Shown: positions 15,991 through 23,518 of the stretch, one piece after another
How the letters are laid out: each line of letters starts with the position of its first letter
How positions within the stretch are numbered: position 1 is the first letter of the stretch
DNA from: Clostridiales bacterium
Lineage (GTDB): Bacteria; Bacillota; Clostridia; Oscillospirales; Acutalibacteraceae
DNA: 34,586 nt
Direction of reading: 5' to 3'
NCBI GenBank assembly: GCA_021200555.1
Contig: JAJQGK010000118.1
Location: 1-34,586, forward strand
Translations under genes and position numbers: made by a program
The notes under the pieces: model-generated
Told to the model about the DNA's origin: nothing
Databases searched by the model: none
The model's input: the letters and a program-made list of their open reading frames with translations, nothing else

Positions 15991-16844
15991 CAAACATCAT
16001 TATAGCAACTCGTTCAAGCCGTCTTGCGATGGTTCAAACTCAAATAATTAAAGATTCAATAGAAAGTCAAGGAGTCGGCGTAACTGTTGAAAAGGTTCAA
16101 ACCAAGGGGGATAAAGACAGAAAAAGTCCGATAAATGAAATCGGAGGCAGAGGTCTTTTTGTAAGAGATATTGAAGAATACCTGATTGACGACAGGGCTG
16201 ACATTGCCGTACACAGCGGTAAGGATTTGCCTTATACGCTTGCAAGCGGTCTTATTGTTGCGGGAATACCTAAAGCGGCAGCCGGCGAGGATTGCTTGAT
16301 TTACAGAAAAGACATAACTCTTGAAAATGGCATTCTCATAGGAACCGGAAGTCCGAGAAGAATAGCAGAGTGCAAGAAATTTTTTCCAAATGCAAAATAT
16401 GAAAGTATTAGGGGCAATGTTGATACCAGACTTGAAAAATTAAAAAAAGGACAATATGATGCAATCATTCTTGCAAAAGCAGGTCTTGACAGAATGAATG
16501 TCGATTTGTCCGAATTTAATGTAAAGGTGTTTGATACGAGCGAATTTATACCGTCTGCCTGCCAAGGAATAATCGCCGCAGAGTGCAGAGAAAACGACAG
16601 CGAAATTGTTGAGCTTTTGCACAGCATTAGCGATGATATTTCAGCAAAGAGATTTGAAGCAGAGAGATATATGTTTTCCCTAATGCAGGCAGATTGCAGT
16701 GTTCCGCTTGGCGTTCATTCAAAAATTGACGGAGAAAACATAGAAATATCGGCGATGTACTGCGGCAAAAGGTCTGTTAAATCGGGAGCCTTTGAAAATT
16801 ACAAATTGCTTTGCCGTGAAATTAAGGATGAAATATATGGATAA
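15987..16844 (+). CDS. hemC: Hydroxymethylbilane synthase (porphobilinogen deaminase)
   Basis: 285 aa; it joins four porphobilinogens into hydroxymethylbilane. Family segments are IATRSSRLAMVQT at the start, INEIGGRGLFVRDIE, the Arg-rich GTGSPRR, and RGNVDTRLEKL. The dipyrromethane-cofactor cysteine is C237 in ADCSVPLGV, where most homologues have GGCQVPIG. HSGKDLP replaces the common HS(L/M)KD(L/V)P, but the neighbouring Lys and Asp are kept, so activity is expected. It is ~25 residues shorter than E. coli HemC. It overlaps its upstream neighbour by 4 nt and the downstream cobA-hemD by 8 nt, which fits tight translational coupling. Confidence 0.95.
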   Translation: MTNIIIATRSSRLAMVQTQIIKDSIESQGVGVTVEKVQTKGDKDRKSPINEIGGRGLFVRDIEEYLIDDRADIAVHSGKDLPYTLASGLIVAGIPKAAAGEDCLIYRKDITLENGILIGTGSPRRIAECKKFFPNAKYESIRGNVDTRLEKLKKGQYDAIILAKAGLDRMNVDLSEFNVKVFDTSEFIPSACQGIIAAECRENDSEIVELLHSISDDISAKRFEAERYMFSLMQADCSVPLGVHSKIDGENIEISAMYCGKRSVKSGAFENYKLLCREIKDEIYG

Positions 16845-18303
16845 AGGAACCGTTACGATTGTAGGAGCAGGCTGCTCAAAGGAATTGATAACCGTCAGCG
16901 GTCTTGAAAAATTAAGAAATGCTGATGTCGTGGTCTATGATGATCTGATTGATGACGATTTGTTGCTTGAAGTAAAAAGCACGGCGGAAAAAATATATGT
17001 TGGGAAAAGATATAAAAATCACAGCAAAAATCAACAAGAAATTAACCGCATACTAATTAAAAAGGCAAAGGAAAATAAGAATGTGGTTCGATTAAAAGGC
17101 GGAGACAGCTTTGTTTTCGGAAGAGGCTCAGAGGAAATCATTGCTCTTGAAAAAGAAAATATCCCTTACCAAACCGTTGGCGGTGTAACCTCCGCTGTTG
17201 CCGTGCCTGAGCATTTCGGCATACCTGTAACATACCGCAGCGTTGCTAAATCATTTACGGTGGTAACAGGAAGCTCGGCGGATGAAAGCACTGAAAATTA
17301 TGCAGCCCTCGCAAAGCTTGACGGCACGCTGGTTTTTCTTATGGCTTTACACGATATTGATGAAATATGCGCTGCTCTAATCAGAAACGGAAAGGACAAA
17401 AACACTCCCTGTTCCCTGCTTTCAAGAGGATATTGTCCGGATGAAAAAAGAATTGACGGTTCTTTAAGCAATATCTCCGACAAGGTAAAAGACGCAAAAA
17501 CTCCGGCAATTTTCGTTGTCGGTACAGTATCGTCAATGCACCTTTGCAGAAATGATTTTCTGCCGTTAAGCGGTGCAAGCGTAACCGTTACAGGAAGTAA
17601 AAATTTTTCTTCAAAGCTGTGTAAAGAACTAAATTCTTTAGGTGCGTATACACAAAACAAAGCGAATTTAAAAATTGTTCCGCTTACAAAAAATATTCCA
17701 ACTGATTTTTCAAAATACACCTGTGCCGCTTTTACAAGCGCAAACGGAGTAAAGCTTTTTTTCAGCTTCTTAAAGGAAAAGAAAATTGATTTACGAAATC
17801 TTTTTAATTTAAAATTCGCCTGTATCGGAGTTCAATGCGCAAAAGAGCTTTCAAAGAACGGATTCTATGCGGATTTGATACCCGAAAAATTTACAGTCAA
17901 AGCAATGGGAAATCAGCTTGCAGCGGAGCTTTCTCATGATGACAGAGTTTTGATTTTACGCTCGGCAAAAGGCTCTGATGATTTACTTGTTTATTTGAAA
18001 AACGCAAATATAATGTTTGATGATGTTCATATTTACACAACCGAACCAATGTCGGAAAAAACTAATGTGAATACGGATTATATTACATTTTCAAGCGCCG
18101 ACGGTATTCGTGCCTTCTTTGAAAACGGTTCAAGGATTAATAATGCGCAGCCGGTTTGCATTGGCGAAATTACGGCAAAGCAATTAAGAAAATATACCGA
18201 TATAATTCCCATTGTTGCAAAAGAGCAAACAGCAAACGGTATTGTAACGGCAATTAAGGAGGACAGACTTAATGAAAAGATTCAGAAAATTGAGACAGAA
18301 TGA
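16837..18303 (+). CDS. cobA-hemD: Fused uroporphyrinogen-III C-methyltransferase and uroporphyrinogen-III synthase
   Basis: A 488-aa two-domain protein. Residues 1-~240 are the SAM-dependent methyltransferase (SUMT), with GTVTIVGAGC at the N-terminus, VRLKGGDSFVFGRGSEE and GVTSAVAVPEHFGIPVTYR. It makes precorrin-2 from uroporphyrinogen III. Residues ~250-488 are the HemD synthase, which closes hydroxymethylbilane to uroporphyrinogen III and is seen through ASVTVTGSKNFSSKL, AAFTSANGVKLFF and the late YITFSSADGIRAFF. Such CobA-HemD fusions are common in Clostridia and channel flux toward siroheme or cobalamin. The true start is ATG 16837, 7 nt after AAGGATG and overlapping hemC by 8 nt; the track's 16792 start lies inside hemC. 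It overlaps hemB by 32 nt. Confidence 0.93.
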   Translation: MDKGTVTIVGAGCSKELITVSGLEKLRNADVVVYDDLIDDDLLLEVKSTAEKIYVGKRYKNHSKNQQEINRILIKKAKENKNVVRLKGGDSFVFGRGSEEIIALEKENIPYQTVGGVTSAVAVPEHFGIPVTYRSVAKSFTVVTGSSADESTENYAALAKLDGTLVFLMALHDIDEICAALIRNGKDKNTPCSLLSRGYCPDEKRIDGSLSNISDKVKDAKTPAIFVVGTVSSMHLCRNDFLPLSGASVTVTGSKNFSSKLCKELNSLGAYTQNKANLKIVPLTKNIPTDFSKYTCAAFTSANGVKLFFSFLKEKKIDLRNLFNLKFACIGVQCAKELSKNGFYADLIPEKFTVKAMGNQLAAELSHDDRVLILRSAKGSDDLLVYLKNANIMFDDVHIYTTEPMSEKTNVNTDYITFSSADGIRAFFENGSRINNAQPVCIGEITAKQLRKYTDIIPIVAKEQTANGIVTAIKEDRLNEKIQKIETE

Positions 18304-19234
18304 AAAAATGCGTTCTTTTGTGCGTGAAAACAAAATAAGTACAGATGATTTAATATACCCTATTTTCGTCAAGGACGGAGAAAGCATTAAGGAGCCTATC
18401 GAATCAATGCCCGGTATTTTTCGATACAGCATTGACATGCTTGATGAAATATTAAATGAAATTATCACAAATAAAATTCAATCGATTCTCATCTTTGGCA
18501 TACCGTCAAAAAAGGATGAAAAGGGAAGCGGTGCATATGACGAAAACGGAGTCACCCAAAAAGCCATAGGACATATAAAAAAGAAATACCCAAACATTTT
18601 AATTATAGCCGATGTTTGTCTTTGCGAATATACTTCTCACGGTCATTGCGGAATTGTAAAAAACGGTGAAATTTTAAATGATGAAACCCTGCCGTTTCTG
18701 TCCAAAACCGCAGTTTCTCTCGCAGAAGCAGGTGCCGATATTATTGCGCCGTCGGATATGATGGATGGCAGAGTTGAAGTTATTAGAGACGCTCTTGATG
18801 AAAACGGTTTTATTAATATTCCTATTATGAGCTACAGTGCAAAATTCGCTTCCGCATATTACGGTCCGTTTCGTGAAGCGGCGGGGTCGTCTCCTTGTTT
18901 CGGCGACAGAAAATCATATCAAATGGATCCCGCAAACGGCAGAGAAGCAATGGCGGAAATAAAGCAGGATTTAGCAGAGGGTGCCGACATGATTATTATT
19001 AAGCCCTCACTTGCCTACGGTGACATTTTATTATCCGCAAGAAAAGAATGTGAAGTGCCTTTAATTGCGTACAATGTCAGCGGAGAATATGCAATGGTAA
19101 AATTTGCAGCCGAAAAGGGATTTATAAATGAAAAACAAATCGTTCTTGAAAACATGCTGTCGCTAAAGCGTGCGGGTGCAGACAGAATTATCACCTATCA
19201 CGCACTTGATATTGCGAGGTGGCTAAATGAATAA
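18272..19234 (+). CDS. hemB: Porphobilinogen synthase (delta-aminolevulinate dehydratase)
   Basis: 320 aa; it condenses two 5-aminolevulinates to porphobilinogen. The zinc-type metal site DVCLCEYTSHGHCG carries C116, C118 and C126, so the enzyme is the Zn-dependent form. The Schiff-base lysines are K191 (in SYSAKFASAYYGPFREA) and K244 (in IIIKPSLAY). The strong AAGGAGG ahead of ATG 18272 lies within the cobA-hemD coding region, giving a 32-nt overlap. It overlaps hemL by 8 nt downstream. Length and motifs are normal. Confidence 0.96.
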   Translation: MKRFRKLRQNEKMRSFVRENKISTDDLIYPIFVKDGESIKEPIESMPGIFRYSIDMLDEILNEIITNKIQSILIFGIPSKKDEKGSGAYDENGVTQKAIGHIKKKYPNILIIADVCLCEYTSHGHCGIVKNGEILNDETLPFLSKTAVSLAEAGADIIAPSDMMDGRVEVIRDALDENGFINIPIMSYSAKFASAYYGPFREAAGSSPCFGDRKSYQMDPANGREAMAEIKQDLAEGADMIIIKPSLAYGDILLSARKECEVPLIAYNVSGEYAMVKFAAEKGFINEKQIVLENMLSLKRAGADRIITYHALDIARWLNE

Positions 19235-20492
19235 TACCAAATCAGAGAAGTATTTTGAAAAAGCACAGAAATACATACCGGGAGGAGTAAACAGTCCCGT
19301 TCGTGCATTTCGCTGTGTAACCGGAAATCCTCTTTTTATCAAGCGGGCAAACGGCGCATATATTTACGATGAAGACGACAACGAATTTGTTGATTATGTT
19401 TGCAGCTGGGGACCCTGCATTTTGGGGCATGCAGACCGCAGGATTATCGATGTCGTTAAGGCCGAGTGTGAAAACGGTCTGACGTTCGGTGCTCCCACTG
19501 CGAAGGAAACAGAGCTTGCCGAAATGATTTGCAACGCAATCCCCTGCGCTGAGCAGGTTCGGCTTGTTTCAAGCGGTACGGAAGCGGTTATGAGTGCAAT
19601 TCGTCTTGCAAGAGGTTACACCGGAAAAAATAAAATAATAAAATTCAAAGGAAACTATCACGGTCACAGTGACGGCTTGCTTGTAAAGGCAGGAAGCGGA
19701 TTGCTTACCGAAAGTGTTGCGGACAGCTCAGGTGTACCCGAGGGATATGTCAAAAATACGCTTCTTGCCGATTATAATGATGAAAAATCCGTGGAGCGTA
19801 TATTCAAAAATAACGACGATATAGCGGCTCTTATTGTTGAACCTGTTGCCGCTAATATGGGAGTAATTCCGCCTAAAAAAAGCTTTCTCAGGTTTTTGAG
19901 AGATATTTGTGCGAAAAACAATACTATTTTGATTTTTGATGAGGTTATAACAGGCTTCCGTTTATCCTACGGCGGAGCAGGAGAATATTACGGGGTAATG
20001 CCCGATTTGGTGACGCTCGGCAAAATTGTAGGCGGAGGAATGCCGCTTGCCGCATATGCCGGAAGAGCTGATATTATGCAGTGCGTTGCTCCCGTCGGAA
20101 ATGTATATCAGGCGGGTACCTTGTCGGGCAATCCGATTGCGGTAACGGCAGGTATTCAAACATTGAAAATATTAAGGGAAAATCCCGACATTTACAACAA
20201 ACTTGATAAAAACGGCGCAGTGCTTGAAAATGTGTACAAGGAAAAGGGAATCAATGCAAATCGAGTCGGCTCGCTTTTGAGCGTATTCTTTACGGAAGAT
20301 GAGGTTACAGATTACAGCAGTGCGGTAAAATCCGACCAAAATACTTTTCGCAAATACTTTTATCAAATGCTTGAAAACGGTATATACATTGCACCAAGCC
20401 CATTCGAAGCAATGTTTATCTCGGTCTGCCATGAAGAAAAGGAAATAGAAAAAACCGTCTCGACCATCAGACATCTAAAGGGTATCATTTAA
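19227..20492 (+). CDS. hemL: Glutamate-1-semialdehyde 2,1-aminomutase
   Basis: A 421-aa PLP enzyme that converts glutamate-1-semialdehyde, the HemA product, to 5-aminolevulinate. Family segments are YIPGGVNSPVRAF near the start, SSGTEAVMSAIRLARG, NYHGHSDG, FDEVITGFR, and the PLP lysine K266 in LVTLGKIVGGGMPLAAY. It is the last gene of the tetrapyrrole operon. With HemA, HemB, HemC, CobA-HemD and the Met8-like protein it completes a glutamate-to-siroheme set. A 128-bp gap with the apr promoter follows, and no clear terminator separates them, so read-through into the sulfur operon is possible. Confidence 0.96.
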   Translation: MNNTKSEKYFEKAQKYIPGGVNSPVRAFRCVTGNPLFIKRANGAYIYDEDDNEFVDYVCSWGPCILGHADRRIIDVVKAECENGLTFGAPTAKETELAEMICNAIPCAEQVRLVSSGTEAVMSAIRLARGYTGKNKIIKFKGNYHGHSDGLLVKAGSGLLTESVADSSGVPEGYVKNTLLADYNDEKSVERIFKNNDDIAALIVEPVAANMGVIPPKKSFLRFLRDICAKNNTILIFDEVITGFRLSYGGAGEYYGVMPDLVTLGKIVGGGMPLAAYAGRADIMQCVAPVGNVYQAGTLSGNPIAVTAGIQTLKILRENPDIYNKLDKNGAVLENVYKEKGINANRVGSLLSVFFTEDEVTDYSSAVKSDQNTFRKYFYQMLENGIYIAPSPFEAMFISVCHEEKEIEKTVSTIRHLKGII

Positions 20493-20510
20493 TATTTTTT
20501 GATTTTGGTA

Positions 20511-20539
20511 TTGACATTTTATTGCTGATAGGTTATTAT
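20511..20539 (+). promoter_or_regulatory. Promoter of the sulfur assimilation operon
   Basis: TTGACA (20511-20516) and TATTAT (20534-20539) are separated by 17 bp. It is the only strong promoter I find ahead of the long gene run that starts with aprA. Confidence 0.75.
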
Positions 20540-20572
20540 TAATTACATACTAACCCTACTAACCCGATAGGA
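20526..20572. promoter_or_regulatory. Possible operator: repeated ACTAACCC and GATAGG motifs at the apr promoter
   Basis: ACTAACCC occurs twice in direct repeat with a 9-bp period (20549-20556 and 20558-20565), directly downstream of the -10. GATAGG occurs once in the promoter spacer and again right after the repeats. GGTTA in the spacer is also inverted relative to the TAACC units. Arrays of this kind around a -10 and start site suit a repressor. A sulfur-responsive Rrf2/CymR-type factor is plausible in a Firmicute, but I do not recognise its exact box. Confidence 0.4.
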
Positions 20573-20606
20573 AAAATCAACTTTTGATTTTACACATAAA
20601 TCAAAA
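20573..20606 (+). promoter_or_regulatory. aprA leader with two mutually exclusive stems next to the ribosome site
   Basis: AAAATCAA (20573-20580) can pair with TTGATTTT (20584-20591). The overlapping TTTTGATTT (20582-20590) can instead pair perfectly (9 bp) with AAATCAAAA (20598-20606), which runs into the A-rich stretch before the GGGA ribosome site. Only one stem can form at a time. The pairs are A-U rich, so stability is modest. This could tune translation of aprA; no known riboswitch class is recognised. Confidence 0.4.
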
Positions 20607-20620
20607 AAAGGGATATTATT

Positions 20621-22300
20621 ATGGATCATGAAAAACTTAAAACGGATATTTTGATTATCGGCGGCGGTACAGCAGGCTGTTTTGCCGCAATTACAGCATC
20701 GGAGCTGTCGCTGGACACAAAAATAATCATTGCCGAAAAAGCCAATATCAAGCGAAGCGGCTGCCTTGCGGCAGGCGTAAACGCATTAAACGCCTATATT
20801 GCAAAAGGTCATACTCCCGATTTTTATGTTGACTATGCGGTATCAGACGCTCACGGTATCGCACGAGAGGATCTGCTTTTATCCATGAGCGAACGCCTTA
20901 ATGAGGTTACAAAAAAATTAGAAACGCTCGGACTTGTAATACTTAAAGATGAAAACGGCGAATATGTTTGCAGAGGCAACAGAAATATAAAAATTAACGG
21001 TGAAAACATCAAGCCGATTTTGGCAAATGCAGTAAAAAGACTCAGCAATGTAACTGTAGTAAATAATCTTAATATAGTTGATTATATTACCGACGGAAAC
21101 AGAATTGTCGGTGCTTGGGGCAACAGTGTCAATGAGGAAAAGCTTTATTTCATTTCCGCAAAAGAATCCATAATATGCACCGGCGGTGCGGCTGGACTTT
21201 ACAAACCGAATAATCCCGGCTTTTCACGGCATAAAATGTGGTACTGTCCTTTCAACACGGGAGCGGGATACGCTATGGGAATACGAGCCGGTGCGGAAAT
21301 GACAACATTTGAAATGCGTTTCATTGCGCTCAGATGCAAGAATACTATAGCACCGACAGGAACCATTGCTCAAGGAGTAGGCGCAAAACAGATAAATTCA
21401 CTTGGCGAAAAATACGAAAGCAAGTACGGACTCAGCACTTCTCAAAGACTTTGGGGTACTGTTGAAGAAAATAAATCCGGCAGAGGACCATGCTATTTAA
21501 AAACTGATTCAATTACCGCCGAGCAAGCAGAAGATTTAGAAAAAGCATATTTGAATATGGCACCGTCGCAAACGCTCAAATGGGTTTCATCCGGAAAAAG
21601 AGCAGACAGCGAAAATGTGGAAATAGAGGGTACGGAGCCGTATATAGTCGGAGGTCATACAGCAAGCGGTTATTGGGTTGATAATAATCGAAAAACCACG
21701 CTTGAAGGCTTGTATGCGGCAGGAGATGTCGCAGGAGGCTGCCCTCAAAAATATGTCACAGGTGCACTTGCCGAGGGAGAAATTACCGCAAAGGCAGCAT
21801 TAAAGGAATTGGACAGATTTGATAATTTTCAAATTTCCAACCGGTTTATTGATAAAATTACACTTGAAGCAGATCGGCGTTTTTCTTCTGCAAACACCGA
21901 AACCGCAGATGCAGTTGAGGCAAAAATGCAAGATATTATGGACACTTATGCAGGCGGAATAAAAACCAATTATTCCTATACACAGGAATCACTTGCTGTT
22001 GCAGAGAAAAAGATAAAAGAGCTGGAACAGGAGCTTGATAAAGTTCTTTGCAGTAATATGAGAGAACTTACTCATTTTTTTGAGGTGCGTGAACGGCTTA
22101 CCGTATGTCTTGTTTTGATTGCTCACCTTTGCGCAAGGAGAGAAACAAGGTGGCACTGCTTTGCGGAAAATCTCTCCTTCCCCGACAAGGATGATGAACA
22201 CTTTCTGAAATACATAAATTCAAGGCTTGAAAACGGAGAAATAAAAATAATCGAGCGGCAGCTTGCAAAAAGGTATGGCAAATATGAGTATCAGAATTAA
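20621..22300 (+). CDS. aprA: Adenylylsulfate (APS) reductase alpha subunit
   Basis: A 559-aa FAD protein of the fumarate reductase-like family. Together with AprB it reduces APS to sulfite and AMP. The FAD motif DILIIGGGTAGCFAAI is at 9-24, a SGCLAAGVNALNAYIAKG segment follows, and GGHTASGYWV plus LYAAGDVAGGCPQKYVTGA lie at ~340-390, matching the AprA substrate and FAD site. RRETRWHCFAENLSFPDKDD is typical of the C-terminal domain. It is ~100 residues shorter than AprA of dissimilatory sulfate reducers, and no QmoABC is nearby, so an assimilatory role is likely. A succinate dehydrogenase or L-aspartate oxidase assignment is less likely given aprB and cysDN directly downstream. It overlaps aprB by 17 nt. 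Confidence 0.9.
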   Translation: MDHEKLKTDILIIGGGTAGCFAAITASELSLDTKIIIAEKANIKRSGCLAAGVNALNAYIAKGHTPDFYVDYAVSDAHGIAREDLLLSMSERLNEVTKKLETLGLVILKDENGEYVCRGNRNIKINGENIKPILANAVKRLSNVTVVNNLNIVDYITDGNRIVGAWGNSVNEEKLYFISAKESIICTGGAAGLYKPNNPGFSRHKMWYCPFNTGAGYAMGIRAGAEMTTFEMRFIALRCKNTIAPTGTIAQGVGAKQINSLGEKYESKYGLSTSQRLWGTVEENKSGRGPCYLKTDSITAEQAEDLEKAYLNMAPSQTLKWVSSGKRADSENVEIEGTEPYIVGGHTASGYWVDNNRKTTLEGLYAAGDVAGGCPQKYVTGALAEGEITAKAALKELDRFDNFQISNRFIDKITLEADRRFSSANTETADAVEAKMQDIMDTYAGGIKTNYSYTQESLAVAEKKIKELEQELDKVLCSNMRELTHFFEVRERLTVCLVLIAHLCARRETRWHCFAENLSFPDKDDEHFLKYINSRLENGEIKIIERQLAKRYGKYEYQN

Positions 22301-22601
22301 TGAGAACAAATGTGTATCTTGCCAAAGGTGCAGCGAGGTCTGTCCCGGAGGATTGATAGATATAAATGCAAAAACAGGAAAAGCGCAAATATTGTATCCC
22401 GAGGATTGCTGGGGATGTACATCCTGCTTAAAAGAATGTAGCACCGGAGCAATTGAATTTTTCTTGGGACCTGATATAGGTAATGAAAAGGTTTATATGC
22501 AGGTCGAAAAGAAGGGTTCCTTGCTCAACTGGAAATTTTATGATGAAAACGGTCTTATAAGAACGATTACCGTTGACAGTCAAAGTTCCAATAAATATTG
22601 A
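22284..22601 (+). CDS. aprB: APS reductase beta subunit, 2x[4Fe-4S] ferredoxin
   Basis: 105 aa. Two ferredoxin cysteine sets are present: [16 protein letters not shown], and [17 protein letters not shown] with the extra Trp typical of AprB. The short tail ([12 protein letters not shown]...) ends far earlier than in dissimilatory AprB (~150 aa), which wraps around AprA. It feeds electrons to the FAD of AprA. Of the three in-frame starts, ATG 22284 is chosen because ATG 22275 touches the AAAAAGG ribosome site and the track's TTG 22263 is upstream of it. It overlaps aprA by 17 nt, as expected for a subunit pair. Confidence 0.88.
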   Translation: MSIRINENKCVSCQRCSEVCPGGLIDINAKTGKAQILYPEDCWGCTSCLKECSTGAIEFFLGPDIGNEKVYMQVEKKGSLLNWKFYDENGLIRTITVDSQSSNKY

Positions 22602-22615
22602 AAGGTATCAAAATT

Positions 22616-23518
22616 ATGAGTAAATTAACCCATCTTGATGAGCTTGAAGCGGAAGCGATATACATAATGAGAGAAGTGGCGTCAGAATGCGAAAAGCCGG
22701 TTATGCTTTATTCAATCGGCAAGGATTCCTCGGTAATGCTTCATCTTGCAATGAAAGCATTTTATCCGCAAAAGCCTCCATTTCCGTTTTTACATGTAAA
22801 CACAACATGGAAGTTTAAGGAAATGATAGAGTTTCGGGACAAAACCGCAAAAGAGTTAGGCATAGAAATGCTTGAATACATCAATGAGGATGGAGTTAAA
22901 AAAGGCATAAATCCGTTTGATAACGGCGCAGCGTATACGGATATAATGAAAACTCAGGCGCTTAAGCAGGCCCTCAATAAGTACGGCTTTACAGCGGCAT
23001 TCGGCGGCGGAAGACGGGATGAAGAAAAAAGCAGAGCCAAGGAACGAATTTTCTCTTTCAGAAATTCTGCTCAGGCATGGGATCCCAAAAATCAGCGTCC
23101 CGAAATGTGGAAGCTCTATAATACGGAAATCAAAAAGGGCGAGAGCATCAGAGTATTTCCAATCTCCAACTGGACAGAAACGGATATATGGCAATACATA
23201 AAAAGAGAAAACATACCGATAGTTCCCCTCTATTTTGCTGCGGTTCGTCCGGTTGTTAAGCGTGACGGAAAACTGATTATGGTGGACGACGACAGAATGA
23301 GGCTTAATCCCGGCGAAAAGCCTATGATGAAAAGCGTGCGCTTCAGAACGCTCGGCTGTTATCCCCTTTCCGGCGGTATTGAATCAACCGCAACAACACT
23401 TGATGAAATTATTGAGGAAACGCTTTCATCTGTCGAAAGCGAAAGGACAAGCCGAATAATAGACAATGACGGAGGTTCTGCAAGCATGGAAAAAAGAAAG
23501 AGAGAAGGATATTTTTAA
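22616..23518 (+). CDS. cysD: Sulfate adenylyltransferase subunit 2 (ATP sulfurylase small subunit)
   Basis: 300 aa from ATG 22616, with AAAGG upstream; the track start at 22598 is less likely. CysD forms APS from sulfate and ATP, driven by the GTPase CysN. The PP-loop is [14 protein letters not shown], and [19 protein letters not shown] and [15 protein letters not shown] are family-specific. The C-terminal KRKREGYF is the usual CysD end. The stop overlaps the cysN ATG by one base (TAATG). It sits directly behind aprAB, so APS produced here passes to AprAB without a PAPS step. Confidence 0.97.
   Translation: MSKLTHLDELEAEAIYIMREVASECEKPVMLYSIGKDSSVMLHLAMKAFYPQKPPFPFLHVNTTWKFKEMIEFRDKTAKELGIEMLEYINEDGVKKGINPFDNGAAYTDIMKTQALKQALNKYGFTAAFGGGRRDEEKSRAKERIFSFRNSAQAWDPKNQRPEMWKLYNTEIKKGESIRVFPISNWTETDIWQYIKRENIPIVPLYFAAVRPVVKRDGKLIMVDDDRMRLNPGEKPMMKSVRFRTLGCYPLSGGIESTATTLDEIIEETLSSVESERTSRIIDNDGGSASMEKRKREGYF

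Noticed and set aside
20621-22300. Fumarate reductase or L-aspartate oxidase
   Set aside because: The dedicated 2x[4Fe-4S] AprB-like partner and cysDN directly downstream, with AprA-like motifs, fit APS reductase better.
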